Assembly: GCA_947628195.1 (NCBI GenBank)
Contig: CANQZB010000065.1
Span: 1-5,822, forward strand
DNA: 5,822 bases
Reading direction: 5' to 3'
Origin: an uncultured Clostridia bacterium
GTDB taxonomy: Bacteria > Bacillota > Clostridia > Christensenellales > UBA1242
The notes under the pieces are model-generated. The model did not search any database. It saw nothing but the letters and a program-made list of their open reading frames with translations, and was not told the DNA's origin. The position numbers and the translations under genes are program-made. Of the stretch, positions 1-4,730 are shown one piece after another; the stretch's first letter is position 1, and each line of letters starts with the position of its first letter.

Positions 1-248
1 GTTCTTAAATTTCTTAAAGTGGAAACATCCCATGGGGAAACAATAATCATACGTGCATCCTGCACTGTTATGTTGCAAGTTTGTTTAAGTGGGGTGCGCG
101 TGCCGTAATAATCCACCATAACATTTTCAATAACCTTTGGGTTTGCCCTGCCAACGCGGATAAGCATATATTCATCAATTAAATGATTAAAGCATTTGTC
201 TAGTTGTTCCTCATATTCCATTAAATTCATTTCAACATTTTCGTTCAT
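1..248 (-). CDS. frr: Ribosome recycling factor, N-terminal 82 residues (cut by window edge)
   Basis: RRF works with EF-G in the cytoplasm to split the post-termination ribosome so that its subunits can be reused. The minus strand from the ATG at 248 reads open to the window edge for 82 codons. It carries family landmarks in order: an N-terminal helix, GRANP (residues 33-37), DYYGTRTPL (46-54, usually DYYGTPTPL), NITVQDARM (59-67, usually NISVPEPRM) and SPWDVSTL (71-78, usually PWDKS.L). The start is fixed by AAGGAG at 258-253, four bases before ATG. The usual length is about 185 residues, so over half lies outside the window. Frr normally follows pyrH downstream of rpsB-tsf; here pyrH is missing and two opposite-strand genes separate frr from tsf. 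Its own promoter is proposed just upstream. Confidence 0.95.
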   Translation of the reverse strand, partial: MNENVEMNLMEYEEQLDKCFNHLIDEYMLIRVGRANPKVIENVMVDYYGTRTPLKQTCNITVQDARMIIVSPWDVSTLRNLR

Positions 249-263
249 ACAATCTCCTTAAAT

Positions 264-295
264 AGTATAATAATAAATTTTAAAAAAAATTGCAA
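264..295 (-). promoter_or_regulatory. Candidate frr promoter
   Basis: On the minus strand TTGCAA (295-290) is followed after 17 bp by TATTAT (272-267). An overlapping TATACT (269-264) is an alternative -10. Initiation 7-8 nt after the -10 box would fall at about 260-258, immediately before or on the Shine-Dalgarno AAGGAG, giving a leader of only about 11 nt. The -35 match is imperfect (4 of 6) and the region is AT-rich, so confidence is moderate. It is back-to-back with the promoter of the plus-strand gene starting at 387. Confidence 0.4.
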
Positions 296-351
296 ATGAT
301 TTTATACTTAATTTAATATATATCTGCCCTTTTTTATTTGGTTTAATTTGT

Positions 352-380
352 TTGACAAACAGCAAAAAATTTTGTATTAT
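352..380 (+). promoter_or_regulatory. Sigma-A promoter of first repeat gene, predicted leaderless start
   Basis: TTGACA (352-357), 17 bp spacer, TATTAT (375-380): a perfect -35, a 5/6 -10 and ideal spacing. The +1 expected 7 nt beyond the -10 box is A387, the first base of an in-frame ATG (387-389). The -35 lies within an inverted repeat GTTTG-A-CAAAC (350-360). A longer reading frame opens at ATG 348, but that codon is upstream of this promoter and cannot be on its transcript. Confidence 0.75.
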
Positions 381-386
381 AAAAAT

Positions 387-749
387 ATGAAAGTTGATTA
401 TATTGAATATTTAGATAAATTTGGTGTGGATTTGATGTTTGCACACTATATCAATCACCCAAAAAGTTTTGTGGATGAGAAACACGACTTTAACTTTGTG
501 CAAAATTATGTTATAAATTCGGGCAAGGCGTATTGGATTTTTGAGTTTGCAAACATGGTAAAAAAGGCAGATAAAAACAAATTGCAAAGCGCCTTAATTA
601 ATTTGGAAAACAGCGAAAGCAAAGGTCCTTGCCTTGCAATGTTTGCGAAATACATAAAAGGCGCAGATTGGATTATATTTTGTACTTTGCAACCTTTGTT
701 AAAGGTGCAAATAAAGAAAGGCTCTATAAAATTTTGGAAACCAATTTGA
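387..749 (+). CDS. Unknown repeat-containing protein, probably frameshifted near its 3' end
   Basis: I do not recognise a named family. From ATG 387 the product is 120 residues and mostly helical in character. Two copies of a roughly 32-residue unit are visible: one with FEFANMVKKADKNKL (residues 52-66) and one with AMFAKYIKGAD (84-94). The start is chosen because the promoter at 352-380 predicts transcription from base 387. There is no Shine-Dalgarno, and the next in-frame ATG is 435. The last 25 residues do not look like the rest. From about 680 the -1 frame instead continues the repeat (FVKGANKERLYKILE, 695-739) and ends at TAA 755-757, so a one-base loss or larger deletion probably truncated the gene. 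It may be a decaying pseudogene. It sits with the next plus-strand gene in the place usually occupied by pyrH. Confidence 0.6.
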   Translation: MKVDYIEYLDKFGVDLMFAHYINHPKSFVDEKHDFNFVQNYVINSGKAYWIFEFANMVKKADKNKLQSALINLENSESKGPCLAMFAKYIKGADWIIFCTLQPLLKVQIKKGSIKFWKPI

Positions 750-767
750 AAAAATAATCATAAATAT

Positions 768-795
768 TTGACAAATTTACAAAAAATGTTATAAT
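768..795 (+). promoter_or_regulatory. Sigma-A promoter (extended -10) of second repeat gene
   Basis: TTGACA (768-773), 16 bp spacer, TATAAT (790-795). The -10 is preceded by TGT (787-789), giving an extended -10 TGTTATAAT. Predicted +1 is about A802, leaving a leader of about 49 nt that contains AAAGGAG at 839-845. The -35 lies in an inverted repeat ATTTG-A-CAAAT (766-776), like the one at the preceding gene's promoter. Confidence 0.8.
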
Positions 796-850
796 TTTAG
801 TATATTGAACATTTGAAAATCTTATAACCCAACAAAATAAAGGAGTAACT

Positions 851-1354
851 ATGGAAAGGAATGTTAGTTTAATAAATCAGTTAAGGCAAAGTTATTTAGA
901 CGATTCAAATGTTTGTGAACAAGATGGATTTAACAGTAACAGTGAAGATTTAGCCGTTGTATATACATGGCCTAACAGCAGAGGTTATTCAAAAAAAGAA
1001 TTGCGAGAGTTATTGATTGAAAAAGTTACTTATATAGGTGAAAAAGGCGTTGATAATAAATTTATGATAACTTTGCGTAAGGAATTTGTTGCTGGCAGAT
1101 TTCCAACCGTTACAGTTATTCAAGTTGTAGATTACATTTGCAAACTAAAAGTGCCTGAATATATAGCAAAATTTATTGAATATGAAAGATGGGGTTTGAA
1201 TAGAATACTAATAAACACACTTATAAAAACGAAAGATGCAGAATGCATTAAAAATCTAGCAAAAAGGGTTCATTTTAAACTTGGATATAAAGAAATTTAC
1301 AGAAATTTAATGGATGCATATAATTCAATAATTGCTGACGCAAAAGAAGTTTAA
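851..1354 (+). CDS. Unknown helical-repeat protein (167 aa)
   Basis: No named family recognised. ATG 851 is supported by AAAGGAG (839-845) five bases upstream and by the strong promoter at 768-795. The protein is soluble, with no signal peptide or membrane segment seen. Residues 1-45 are polar and probably poorly ordered. The remainder looks all-helical, with two consecutive repeat-like units: residues 101-128 (VPEYIAKFIEY...LINTLIKTK) and 129-159 (DAECIKNLAKRV...IYRNLMDAY). These resemble the units of the preceding plus-strand gene (FANMVKKADKNKL, FAKYIKGAD), with the same order of A-x-x-I/F, FA, basic/acidic turn and L-x-x-x-L-I. Such tandem helical repeats often form protein-binding solenoids, but no function can be assigned. 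It converges on tsf and ends in a shared terminator. Confidence 0.8.
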   Translation: MERNVSLINQLRQSYLDDSNVCEQDGFNSNSEDLAVVYTWPNSRGYSKKELRELLIEKVTYIGEKGVDNKFMITLRKEFVAGRFPTVTVIQVVDYICKLKVPEYIAKFIEYERWGLNRILINTLIKTKDAECIKNLAKRVHFKLGYKEIYRNLMDAYNSIIADAKEV

Positions 1355-1383
1355 AAAATTAAGGCAAACTGCCTTAATTTTTT
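1353..1383. terminator. Bidirectional intrinsic terminator between convergent genes
   Basis: Perfect 14-bp inverted repeat: AAAAAATTAAGGCA (1353-1366), loop AAC (1367-1369), TGCCTTAATTTTTT (1370-1383). The A-run on one arm and T-run on the other provide a U-tract in both directions. It can therefore end the plus-strand gene (stop 1352-1354, overlapping the stem by two bases) and the minus-strand rpsB-tsf transcript (tsf stop at 1397-1395). Confidence 0.9.
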
Positions 1384-1394
1384 GTTTATTTAAA

Positions 1395-2057
1395 TTAGTT
1401 GTTAGAGCCAGATTGTGCTGCCACTTCTGCTGCAAAATCGTCATTGCGTTTTGTTAGGCCCTCACCCATTGTCATAAGAACAAATCTGCGGATGGTTATT
1501 TTTTCACCAATTTTTGCAACAAGTTCGGTTAAAACATCTTTAACTTTCTTTTTGCCAGATTCGTCCTTAATATAAGGTTGCTCCATAAGCACAACTTCTT
1601 CATAATATTTATTAATTTTGCCGTCAACAATTCTATCCACCATTGCTTCTGGTTTGCCTTCGTTTAAAAGTTGAACACGATAAATATTGCGTTCTGCTTC
1701 AAGTTTTTCAGCAGGAACTTCGTCAACGTTAACGCAAATAGGTTTGCTGGCAACAATTTGCATTGCAATATTATGTGCAAATTCTCTTAATTCTGGGTTT
1801 TTTGCAACAAAATCTGTTTCAGTGTTGAATTCAACCATTGAAGCAAACGCTCCGCCACCATGAACATAACACTCAATAAAGCCCTCGGCTGCTATTCTAC
1901 CCTCTTTTTTTGCGGCTTTGGCAACGCCACGCTCACGAAGCAGTTCAACCGCTTTGTCAACATTACCTTCGGCATCTGTCAACGCCTTTTTGCAGTCCAT
2001 CATGCCTGCACCTGTTATTTCCCTTAAATTTGCAACATCTTTTGCTGTAATTTGCAT
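1395..2057 (-). CDS. tsf: Elongation factor Ts (short form, 220 aa)
   Basis: EF-Ts is the guanine-nucleotide exchange factor that recharges EF-Tu in the cytoplasm. The N-terminal UBA-like domain (residues 1-45) carries LREITGAGMMDCKKAL (11-26). The EF-Tu-contacting TDFV is at 81-84 (ETDFVAKN). KYYEEVVLMEQPYIKD (150-165) and GEGLTKRNDDFAAEVAAQ (198-215) close the protein. At 220 residues it is the compact type, shorter than the roughly 280-290 residue forms of E. coli or B. subtilis. An in-frame ATG at 2132 would add 25 lysine-rich residues, but it lies inside rpsB. The ATG at 2057 gives the canonical N-terminus and has AAGGGG (2069-2064) six bases upstream. The rpsB stop and this start are separated by one base (TAA-T-ATG), so translation is probably coupled. 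Confidence 0.97.
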   Translation of the reverse strand: MQITAKDVANLREITGAGMMDCKKALTDAEGNVDKAVELLRERGVAKAAKKEGRIAAEGFIECYVHGGGAFASMVEFNTETDFVAKNPELREFAHNIAMQIVASKPICVNVDEVPAEKLEAERNIYRVQLLNEGKPEAMVDRIVDGKINKYYEEVVLMEQPYIKDESGKKKVKDVLTELVAKIGEKITIRRFVLMTMGEGLTKRNDDFAAEVAAQSGSNN

Positions 2058-2058
2058 A

Positions 2059-2907
2059 TTATTCCCCTTCCTTTTTATCTTTTTTTCTGCTAGGACGTTT
2101 TTTCTTTTCAACTTCTTCAGTTGATTCTTCAACTTCTTCTGCTTTAACTTTTGCTATGTTTGCACCTGCCACAACAGATTCCATAGAAACTTCTTCATCT
2201 TTAGCGTCAAGGTCATGTAACACAACGCCACCTTTAGCCTCCATAATTGCATCGGTTAGCGCGTTTAATATTAAATTTACGCTTCCAATTGCATCATCAT
2301 TTGCCGGGATGCAGATATCAACATCATCAGGGTCGCTGTTAGTATCGACGATGCCAACTGTTGGGATGTTGAGTTTTTTAGCTTCCTTAACAGCGATATG
2401 CTCGGTGTGTGGGTCAACTAAAATAATTAAGCCTGGCATAGAAGTTAAATCTTTAATACCTATTAAATTTGTTGCAAGTTTATCGCGTTCTGCTTTAAGT
2501 TTAATAACTTCTTTTTTAGGAAGAAGGTCAAAATCACCCAACGCTTCCATATTGTTTAATTTGTTCATTCTGTCAATACGTTTGCGGATGGTTGTAAAAT
2601 TAGTTAAAGTTCCGCCCAACCATCTTGTATTGATGTAGAACATGTTAGAACGCTCTGCTTCTTGCTTAACAGCCTCTTGCGCTTGTTTTTTGGTGCCGAT
2701 GAACAAAACATTTGCGCCTGCTTGCACCTTTTCTTTGATGAACTTGTAAGCAGTATCAATTTGTTTAGAAGTATCTTCAAGATTGATGATATGAATATCG
2801 TTCCTATCTGTGAAGATATACTTTTTCATTTTAGGATTCCATTTCCTAGTTTGGTGGCCGAAATGACAACCAGCCTCCAATAATTGTTTCATAGAAATAA
2901 CTGACAT
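2059..2907 (-). CDS. rpsB: 30S ribosomal protein S2
   Basis: S2 binds the 30S subunit on the solvent side at the head-body junction and is needed for S1 or mRNA recruitment. The 282-residue product starts with the conserved MKQLLEAGCHFGHQTRKWNP (6-25). It contains GTKKQAQEAV (71-80), NTRWLGGTLTNF (93-104), VDPHTEHIAVKEA (164-176) and IPTVGIVDTNSDPD (181-194), all S2 hallmarks. The S2 core ends near residue 225. A further 55 or so residues form a charged tail ending in RPSRKKDKKEGE, so it is longer than the roughly 240-residue S2 of E. coli or B. subtilis. ATG 2907 has a strong AGGAGGT (2921-2915) seven bases upstream. It has its own promoter and a leader of about 100 nt, and is coupled to tsf. 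Confidence 0.98.
   Translation of the reverse strand: MSVISMKQLLEAGCHFGHQTRKWNPKMKKYIFTDRNDIHIINLEDTSKQIDTAYKFIKEKVQAGANVLFIGTKKQAQEAVKQEAERSNMFYINTRWLGGTLTNFTTIRKRIDRMNKLNNMEALGDFDLLPKKEVIKLKAERDKLATNLIGIKDLTSMPGLIILVDPHTEHIAVKEAKKLNIPTVGIVDTNSDPDDVDICIPANDDAIGSVNLILNALTDAIMEAKGGVVLHDLDAKDEEVSMESVVAGANIAKVKAEEVEESTEEVEKKKRPSRKKDKKEGE
2064..2069 (-). promoter_or_regulatory. tsf ribosome binding site inside the rpsB 3' end
   Basis: AAGGGG on the minus strand, six bases before ATG 2057, embedded in the last codons of rpsB. It settles the tsf start against the upstream in-frame ATG at 2132. It also means that ribosomes finishing S2 uncover or feed the EF-Ts start. Confidence 0.8.
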
Positions 2908-3009
2908 TTTATTTACCTCCTGTTTACGTCTTCCCCAACCATCATTTTGCTTTTTACTGCATTAAGCAGAACAGACGAGCAATCAAGTTAGGTGCTATTT
3001 TCTTTAAAC
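2908..3009 (-). promoter_or_regulatory. Possible structured rpsB 5' leader (S2 autoregulation candidate)
   Basis: The predicted transcript from about 3009 has a 102-nt leader, long for this window. Bases 2977-2969 (CGTCTGTTC) can pair with 2935-2927 (GGGAAGACG): eight pairs, two of them G-U, and one G-A mismatch. Enclosed is a small hairpin CTGC-TTAAT-GCAG (2969-2957), which shares base 2969 with the outer helix. The helix ends five bases before the Shine-Dalgarno. In gammaproteobacteria rpsB-tsf is autoregulated by S2 through its 5' leader. A comparable role here is inference only. Confidence 0.4.
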
Positions 3010-3015
3010 TCTTTT

Positions 3016-3044
3016 ATTTTAGCAGAATAAAAACATTTTGTCAA
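3016..3044 (-). promoter_or_regulatory. rpsB-tsf promoter (extended -10)
   Basis: On the minus strand TTGACA (3044-3039), 17 bp spacer, TAAAAT (3021-3016). The -10 is preceded by TGC (3024-3022), giving an extended -10 TGCTAAAAT. Perfect -35 and ideal spacing make this a strong housekeeping promoter. Predicted +1 is about 3009. Confidence 0.85.
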
Positions 3045-3090
3045 TAGAAATTGGCAACTAATATTAAAGTTTTTTAATTTTTATAAACTT

Positions 3091-3117
3091 CCCTATTATT
3101 TTTGATTAAATAAGGGG
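3091..3117 (-). terminator. Weak hairpin after the DUF1292 gene
   Basis: Immediately after the DUF1292 stop, CCC+TTATTT (3116-3108) can pair with AAATAA+GGG (3101-3096 and 3093-3091) around a six-base loop, with a TA bulge. No U-tract follows on the minus strand. It is therefore a poor intrinsic terminator; partial read-through into rpsB is possible, or it may be an mRNA 3' end stabiliser. Confidence 0.3.
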
Positions 3118-3480
3118 TTAGCCCTCATCATTTCCCGACCCCTCTTCAATAAGTTTTTGGTAAATTTCCAGCACTTTGTCGATAACCTTTTCATCATTAA
3201 CCACTTCAATATCGCGGGTTATTTCGTCAATCTTAAAAACAACGCCTTCGCCCTCGCTAACGCCTTGCATTGGAGTTATGGGTATCATAATTGTGTAAAG
3301 GGTTTGATTTGCGGTTTTGTCATCATCAACCGGAATTACAGCCACCTGTTCAAACTCTATTGGCTTTTTTTCAGGGTCATAAAGAATGACATTATCCGTG
3401 TTATTTTCGTCCAAAATTTGCTCAATTGGATCAACGGCCTTCATTTTTTTTGGTTTTAATTCATCTCTTAAATCTTTCAT
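3118..3480 (-). CDS. DUF1292 (YrzB-like) small acidic protein
   Basis: This is a DUF1292-type protein of unknown biochemical function, found in Firmicutes next to ruvX. The 120 residues show the family layout: NVILYDPEKKPIEFEQVAVI (30-49), a beta hairpin with LYTIMIPI (61-68), GEGVVFKIDEI (77-87), and a C-terminal D/E-rich stretch with VIDKVLEIYQKL (99-110). It is strongly acidic and predicted cytosolic. ATG 3480 is separated from the ruvX stop by one base (TAA-T-ATG), with GAGGG (3489-3485) four bases before the ATG, so the two are translationally coupled. A later in-frame ATG (3444) would remove the lysine-rich first 12 residues, which lie outside the core domain, but it lacks such support. 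The B. subtilis yrrK-yrzB pair has the same order, which strengthens the call. Confidence 0.85.
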   Translation of the reverse strand: MKDLRDELKPKKMKAVDPIEQILDENNTDNVILYDPEKKPIEFEQVAVIPVDDDKTANQTLYTIMIPITPMQGVSEGEGVVFKIDEITRDIEVVNDEKVIDKVLEIYQKLIEEGSGNDEG

Positions 3481-3481
3481 A

Positions 3482-3895
3482 TTACCCTCTTTTATTATCT
3501 AAATAATCTTGCAATATTATTGTAGCGGAAACACTATCTAATTTTTCTTTGCGCTTGCGCCAATCTTTTTCCCTTTCTGCTAAAAATTCTTCTGCCAAAA
3601 CACTTGTCATGCGCTCATCAACAAAAACAGGCTTAATTTGAGTTATATTTTCAAGTTCTTGCACAAAATCCCGTGTTTTTAAAGCTATTTCGCCCTCTTC
3701 GCCTTTGGTGTTAAGAGGCAATCCGCATACAATTTCATCAACTTTATTTTGCTTAATTAAATTGACGAAATATGCTAAATCTTGCTCTTTTGTTTTAGTG
3801 TGATAAACGGCATAGGGAGAGGCTAAAAATTTAGTTTCATCACTAAATGATATGCCAATGCGCTTTAACCCATAGTCAATTCCCATTGCTTTCAT
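3482..3895 (-). CDS. ruvX: YqgF/RuvX RNase H-like nuclease family protein
   Basis: This family has an RNase H/RuvC-type fold and is linked to 16S rRNA 5'-end maturation and proposed Holliday junction resolution. The 137 residues match the usual length and motifs: MGIDYGLKRIGIS (4-16, Asp7), DEIVCGLPLN (53-62), VFVDERMTSVLAEEFL (90-105), and KLDSVSATIILQDYLD (118-133, Asp120). All expected acidic active-site positions appear intact. The start at 3895 has no Shine-Dalgarno. An extended -10 ends seven bases before the ATG, so a leaderless message is likely. The gene is coupled to the DUF1292 gene downstream. In many clostridia alaS and ireB precede this pair; here a sigma-like gene does. Confidence 0.95.
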   Translation of the reverse strand: MKAMGIDYGLKRIGISFSDETKFLASPYAVYHTKTKEQDLAYFVNLIKQNKVDEIVCGLPLNTKGEEGEIALKTRDFVQELENITQIKPVFVDERMTSVLAEEFLAEREKDWRKRKEKLDSVSATIILQDYLDNKRG

Positions 3896-3901
3896 GTTTA
3901 A

Positions 3902-3930
3902 ATGTTAACATATAAAAATAAAAAAAGCAA
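3902..3930 (-). promoter_or_regulatory. Candidate leaderless promoter of ruvX
   Basis: TGT-TAACAT (extended -10, hexamer 3907-3902) with TTGCTT (3930-3925) 17 bp upstream as a weak -35, which overlaps the terminator stem of the preceding gene. The +1 expected seven bases after the hexamer is position 3895, exactly the A of the ruvX ATG. This fits the lack of any ribosome binding site. Confidence 0.5.
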
Positions 3931-3943
3931 ACAAAATTTGCTT
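3920..3943 (-). terminator. Intrinsic terminator of the sigma-like gene
   Basis: On the minus strand AAGCAAA (3943-3937), loop TTTTG, TTTGCTT (3931-3925), followed by T residues to 3920. The stem begins two bases after the stop codon (3948-3946). The same bases appear to supply the -35 of the ruvX promoter. Confidence 0.8.
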
Positions 3944-3945
3944 GC

Positions 3946-4629
3946 TTAACTTAAAAGATCGACTATCTGAATTAGATTATTAGGCAAAACTAAACTTCTT
4001 AAACCTTTCCTTAAAGTATTATAAACGTATGTTTTGGTTAAATTATTGTTTTCGGCAATTTCTCGTATTGATAACTTTTTATCGCCGTTTAAGCCATAAT
4101 ATTCGCTAACAATCATTCGTTCCGGCTCGTTTAAAGTGTTTACAATAGCCAACAATTTTTCTCTTAATTTAGCCTTATTAAATCTATCAAAATCTAAAAT
4201 CTCTTTAAGGCCTGTTACATCGAAGGTTAAATCAGAAGATGGCAATATAATTGCACTATTTCTTTTTATAAAAATTCTGGCAGATTTATATGACGATGCA
4301 ATAAAGTTATTATAATCTGCGTACCAACTGCCAGAATTATATCTGGTTATGTATTTATTTATTAATGTTATATAAAGTGCAGATAAAGCATCTAAAAATG
4401 TGCTTTCGCTTAATTTAGTGTCAGAATAATATTTGCCTAAATATCCTAATATCTTATACAATTTGCCATATAATTCTTTAAGCGCCAAACTGTTTTTTAC
4501 CTCAACGCCCGAAGCAATATCTTCATTAATACGCTCTGAAATATCGTTATATGCTTTTATAGTTAGCCCGTCAATTTCCGGATAAACCTCTTTAATTTTT
4601 GACATGTAATAAACCAATGATTTTGCCAT
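3946..4629 (-). CDS. Divergent sigma-70-like protein with C-terminal region 4 helix-turn-helix
   Basis: The last third resembles sigma factor region 4: LLAIVNTLNEPERMIVSEYYGLNG (159-182), then the helix-turn-helix KLSIREIAENNNLTKTYVYNTLRKGLRSL (185-213), equivalent to the '-TLxEIGxxxGVTxERVRQIxxxALxKLR' pattern. The middle (residues 78-132) looks like a strongly diverged region 2-3: DALSALYITLINKYI, YNNFIASSYKSARIFIKRN, then IILPSS. The N-terminal 75 residues are helical and unassigned. A role as an alternative sigma factor or sigma-like DNA-binding regulator is inferred. ATG 4629 is chosen because AGGAG (4641-4637) lies seven bases upstream; the ATG at 4647 overlaps the -10 box. The protein is 227 residues, with no membrane segment. 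The gene is monocistronic, with its own promoter and terminator. Confidence 0.75.
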   Translation of the reverse strand: MAKSLVYYMSKIKEVYPEIDGLTIKAYNDISERINEDIASGVEVKNSLALKELYGKLYKILGYLGKYYSDTKLSESTFLDALSALYITLINKYITRYNSGSWYADYNNFIASSYKSARIFIKRNSAIILPSSDLTFDVTGLKEILDFDRFNKAKLREKLLAIVNTLNEPERMIVSEYYGLNGDKKLSIREIAENNNLTKTYVYNTLRKGLRSLVLPNNLIQIVDLLS

Positions 4630-4647
4630 TTTTAAACTCCTAAACAT

Positions 4648-4675
4648 ATTTTACAACAATCTGTCGAATTGTCAA
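4648..4675 (-). promoter_or_regulatory. Promoter of the sigma-like gene
   Basis: TTGACA (4675-4670), 16 bp spacer, TAAAAT (4653-4648) on the minus strand. Predicted +1 is about A4641, the first base of the Shine-Dalgarno AGGAG (4641-4637), giving a 12-nt leader. This promoter supports the start at 4629 over 4647. Confidence 0.75.
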
Positions 4676-4706
4676 TACTATTTTTCAAATTTATTAAAAA
4701 TAAAAC

Positions 4707-4730
4707 AAAAAAACACGGGAGTGCCGTGTT
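4707..4730 (-). terminator. Strong intrinsic terminator ending the nifS-nifU-like operon
   Basis: On the minus strand AACACGG (4730-4724), loop CACTC, CCGTGTT (4718-4712), then a run of T (seven in all, 4713-4707). The stem starts inside the stop codon TAA (4731-4729) of the small membrane protein gene. Confidence 0.9.

Noticed and set aside
348..386. Upstream in-frame ATG (348) for the first plus-strand gene
   Set aside because: It lies upstream of the -35 of a near-perfect promoter, and the 13 added codons are the promoter sequence itself.
669..686. Programmed -1 frameshift site in the first plus-strand gene
   Set aside because: No X-XXY-YYZ heptamer or clear downstream stem is visible, so a plain mutation or deletion explains the two frames better.
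2058..2132. 25-residue N-terminal extension of EF-Ts
   Set aside because: It overlaps the rpsB 3' end. The ATG at 2057 gives the canonical EF-Ts N-terminus and has a good ribosome binding site.
1918..2883. Plus-strand open frames at 1918-2124, 2156-2638 and 2662-2883
   Set aside because: They are antisense to rpsB and tsf, with Ser/Leu-rich translations and no ribosome binding site; they are shadows of conserved genes.
3067..3090. AAGTTT/AAACTT inverted repeat between the DUF1292 gene and rpsB
   Set aside because: It is a six-pair AT-rich stem with a 12-base loop and no U-tract, which is expected by chance in such AT-rich DNA.
3157..3459. Plus-strand frame opposite the DUF1292 gene
   Set aside because: It is antisense to a recognised, coupled gene. 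The composition is a reverse-complement artefact.
4630..4647. ATG 4647 as start of the sigma-like gene
   Set aside because: It overlaps the -10 box and lies upstream of the predicted +1; ATG 4629 has AGGAG at the right distance.
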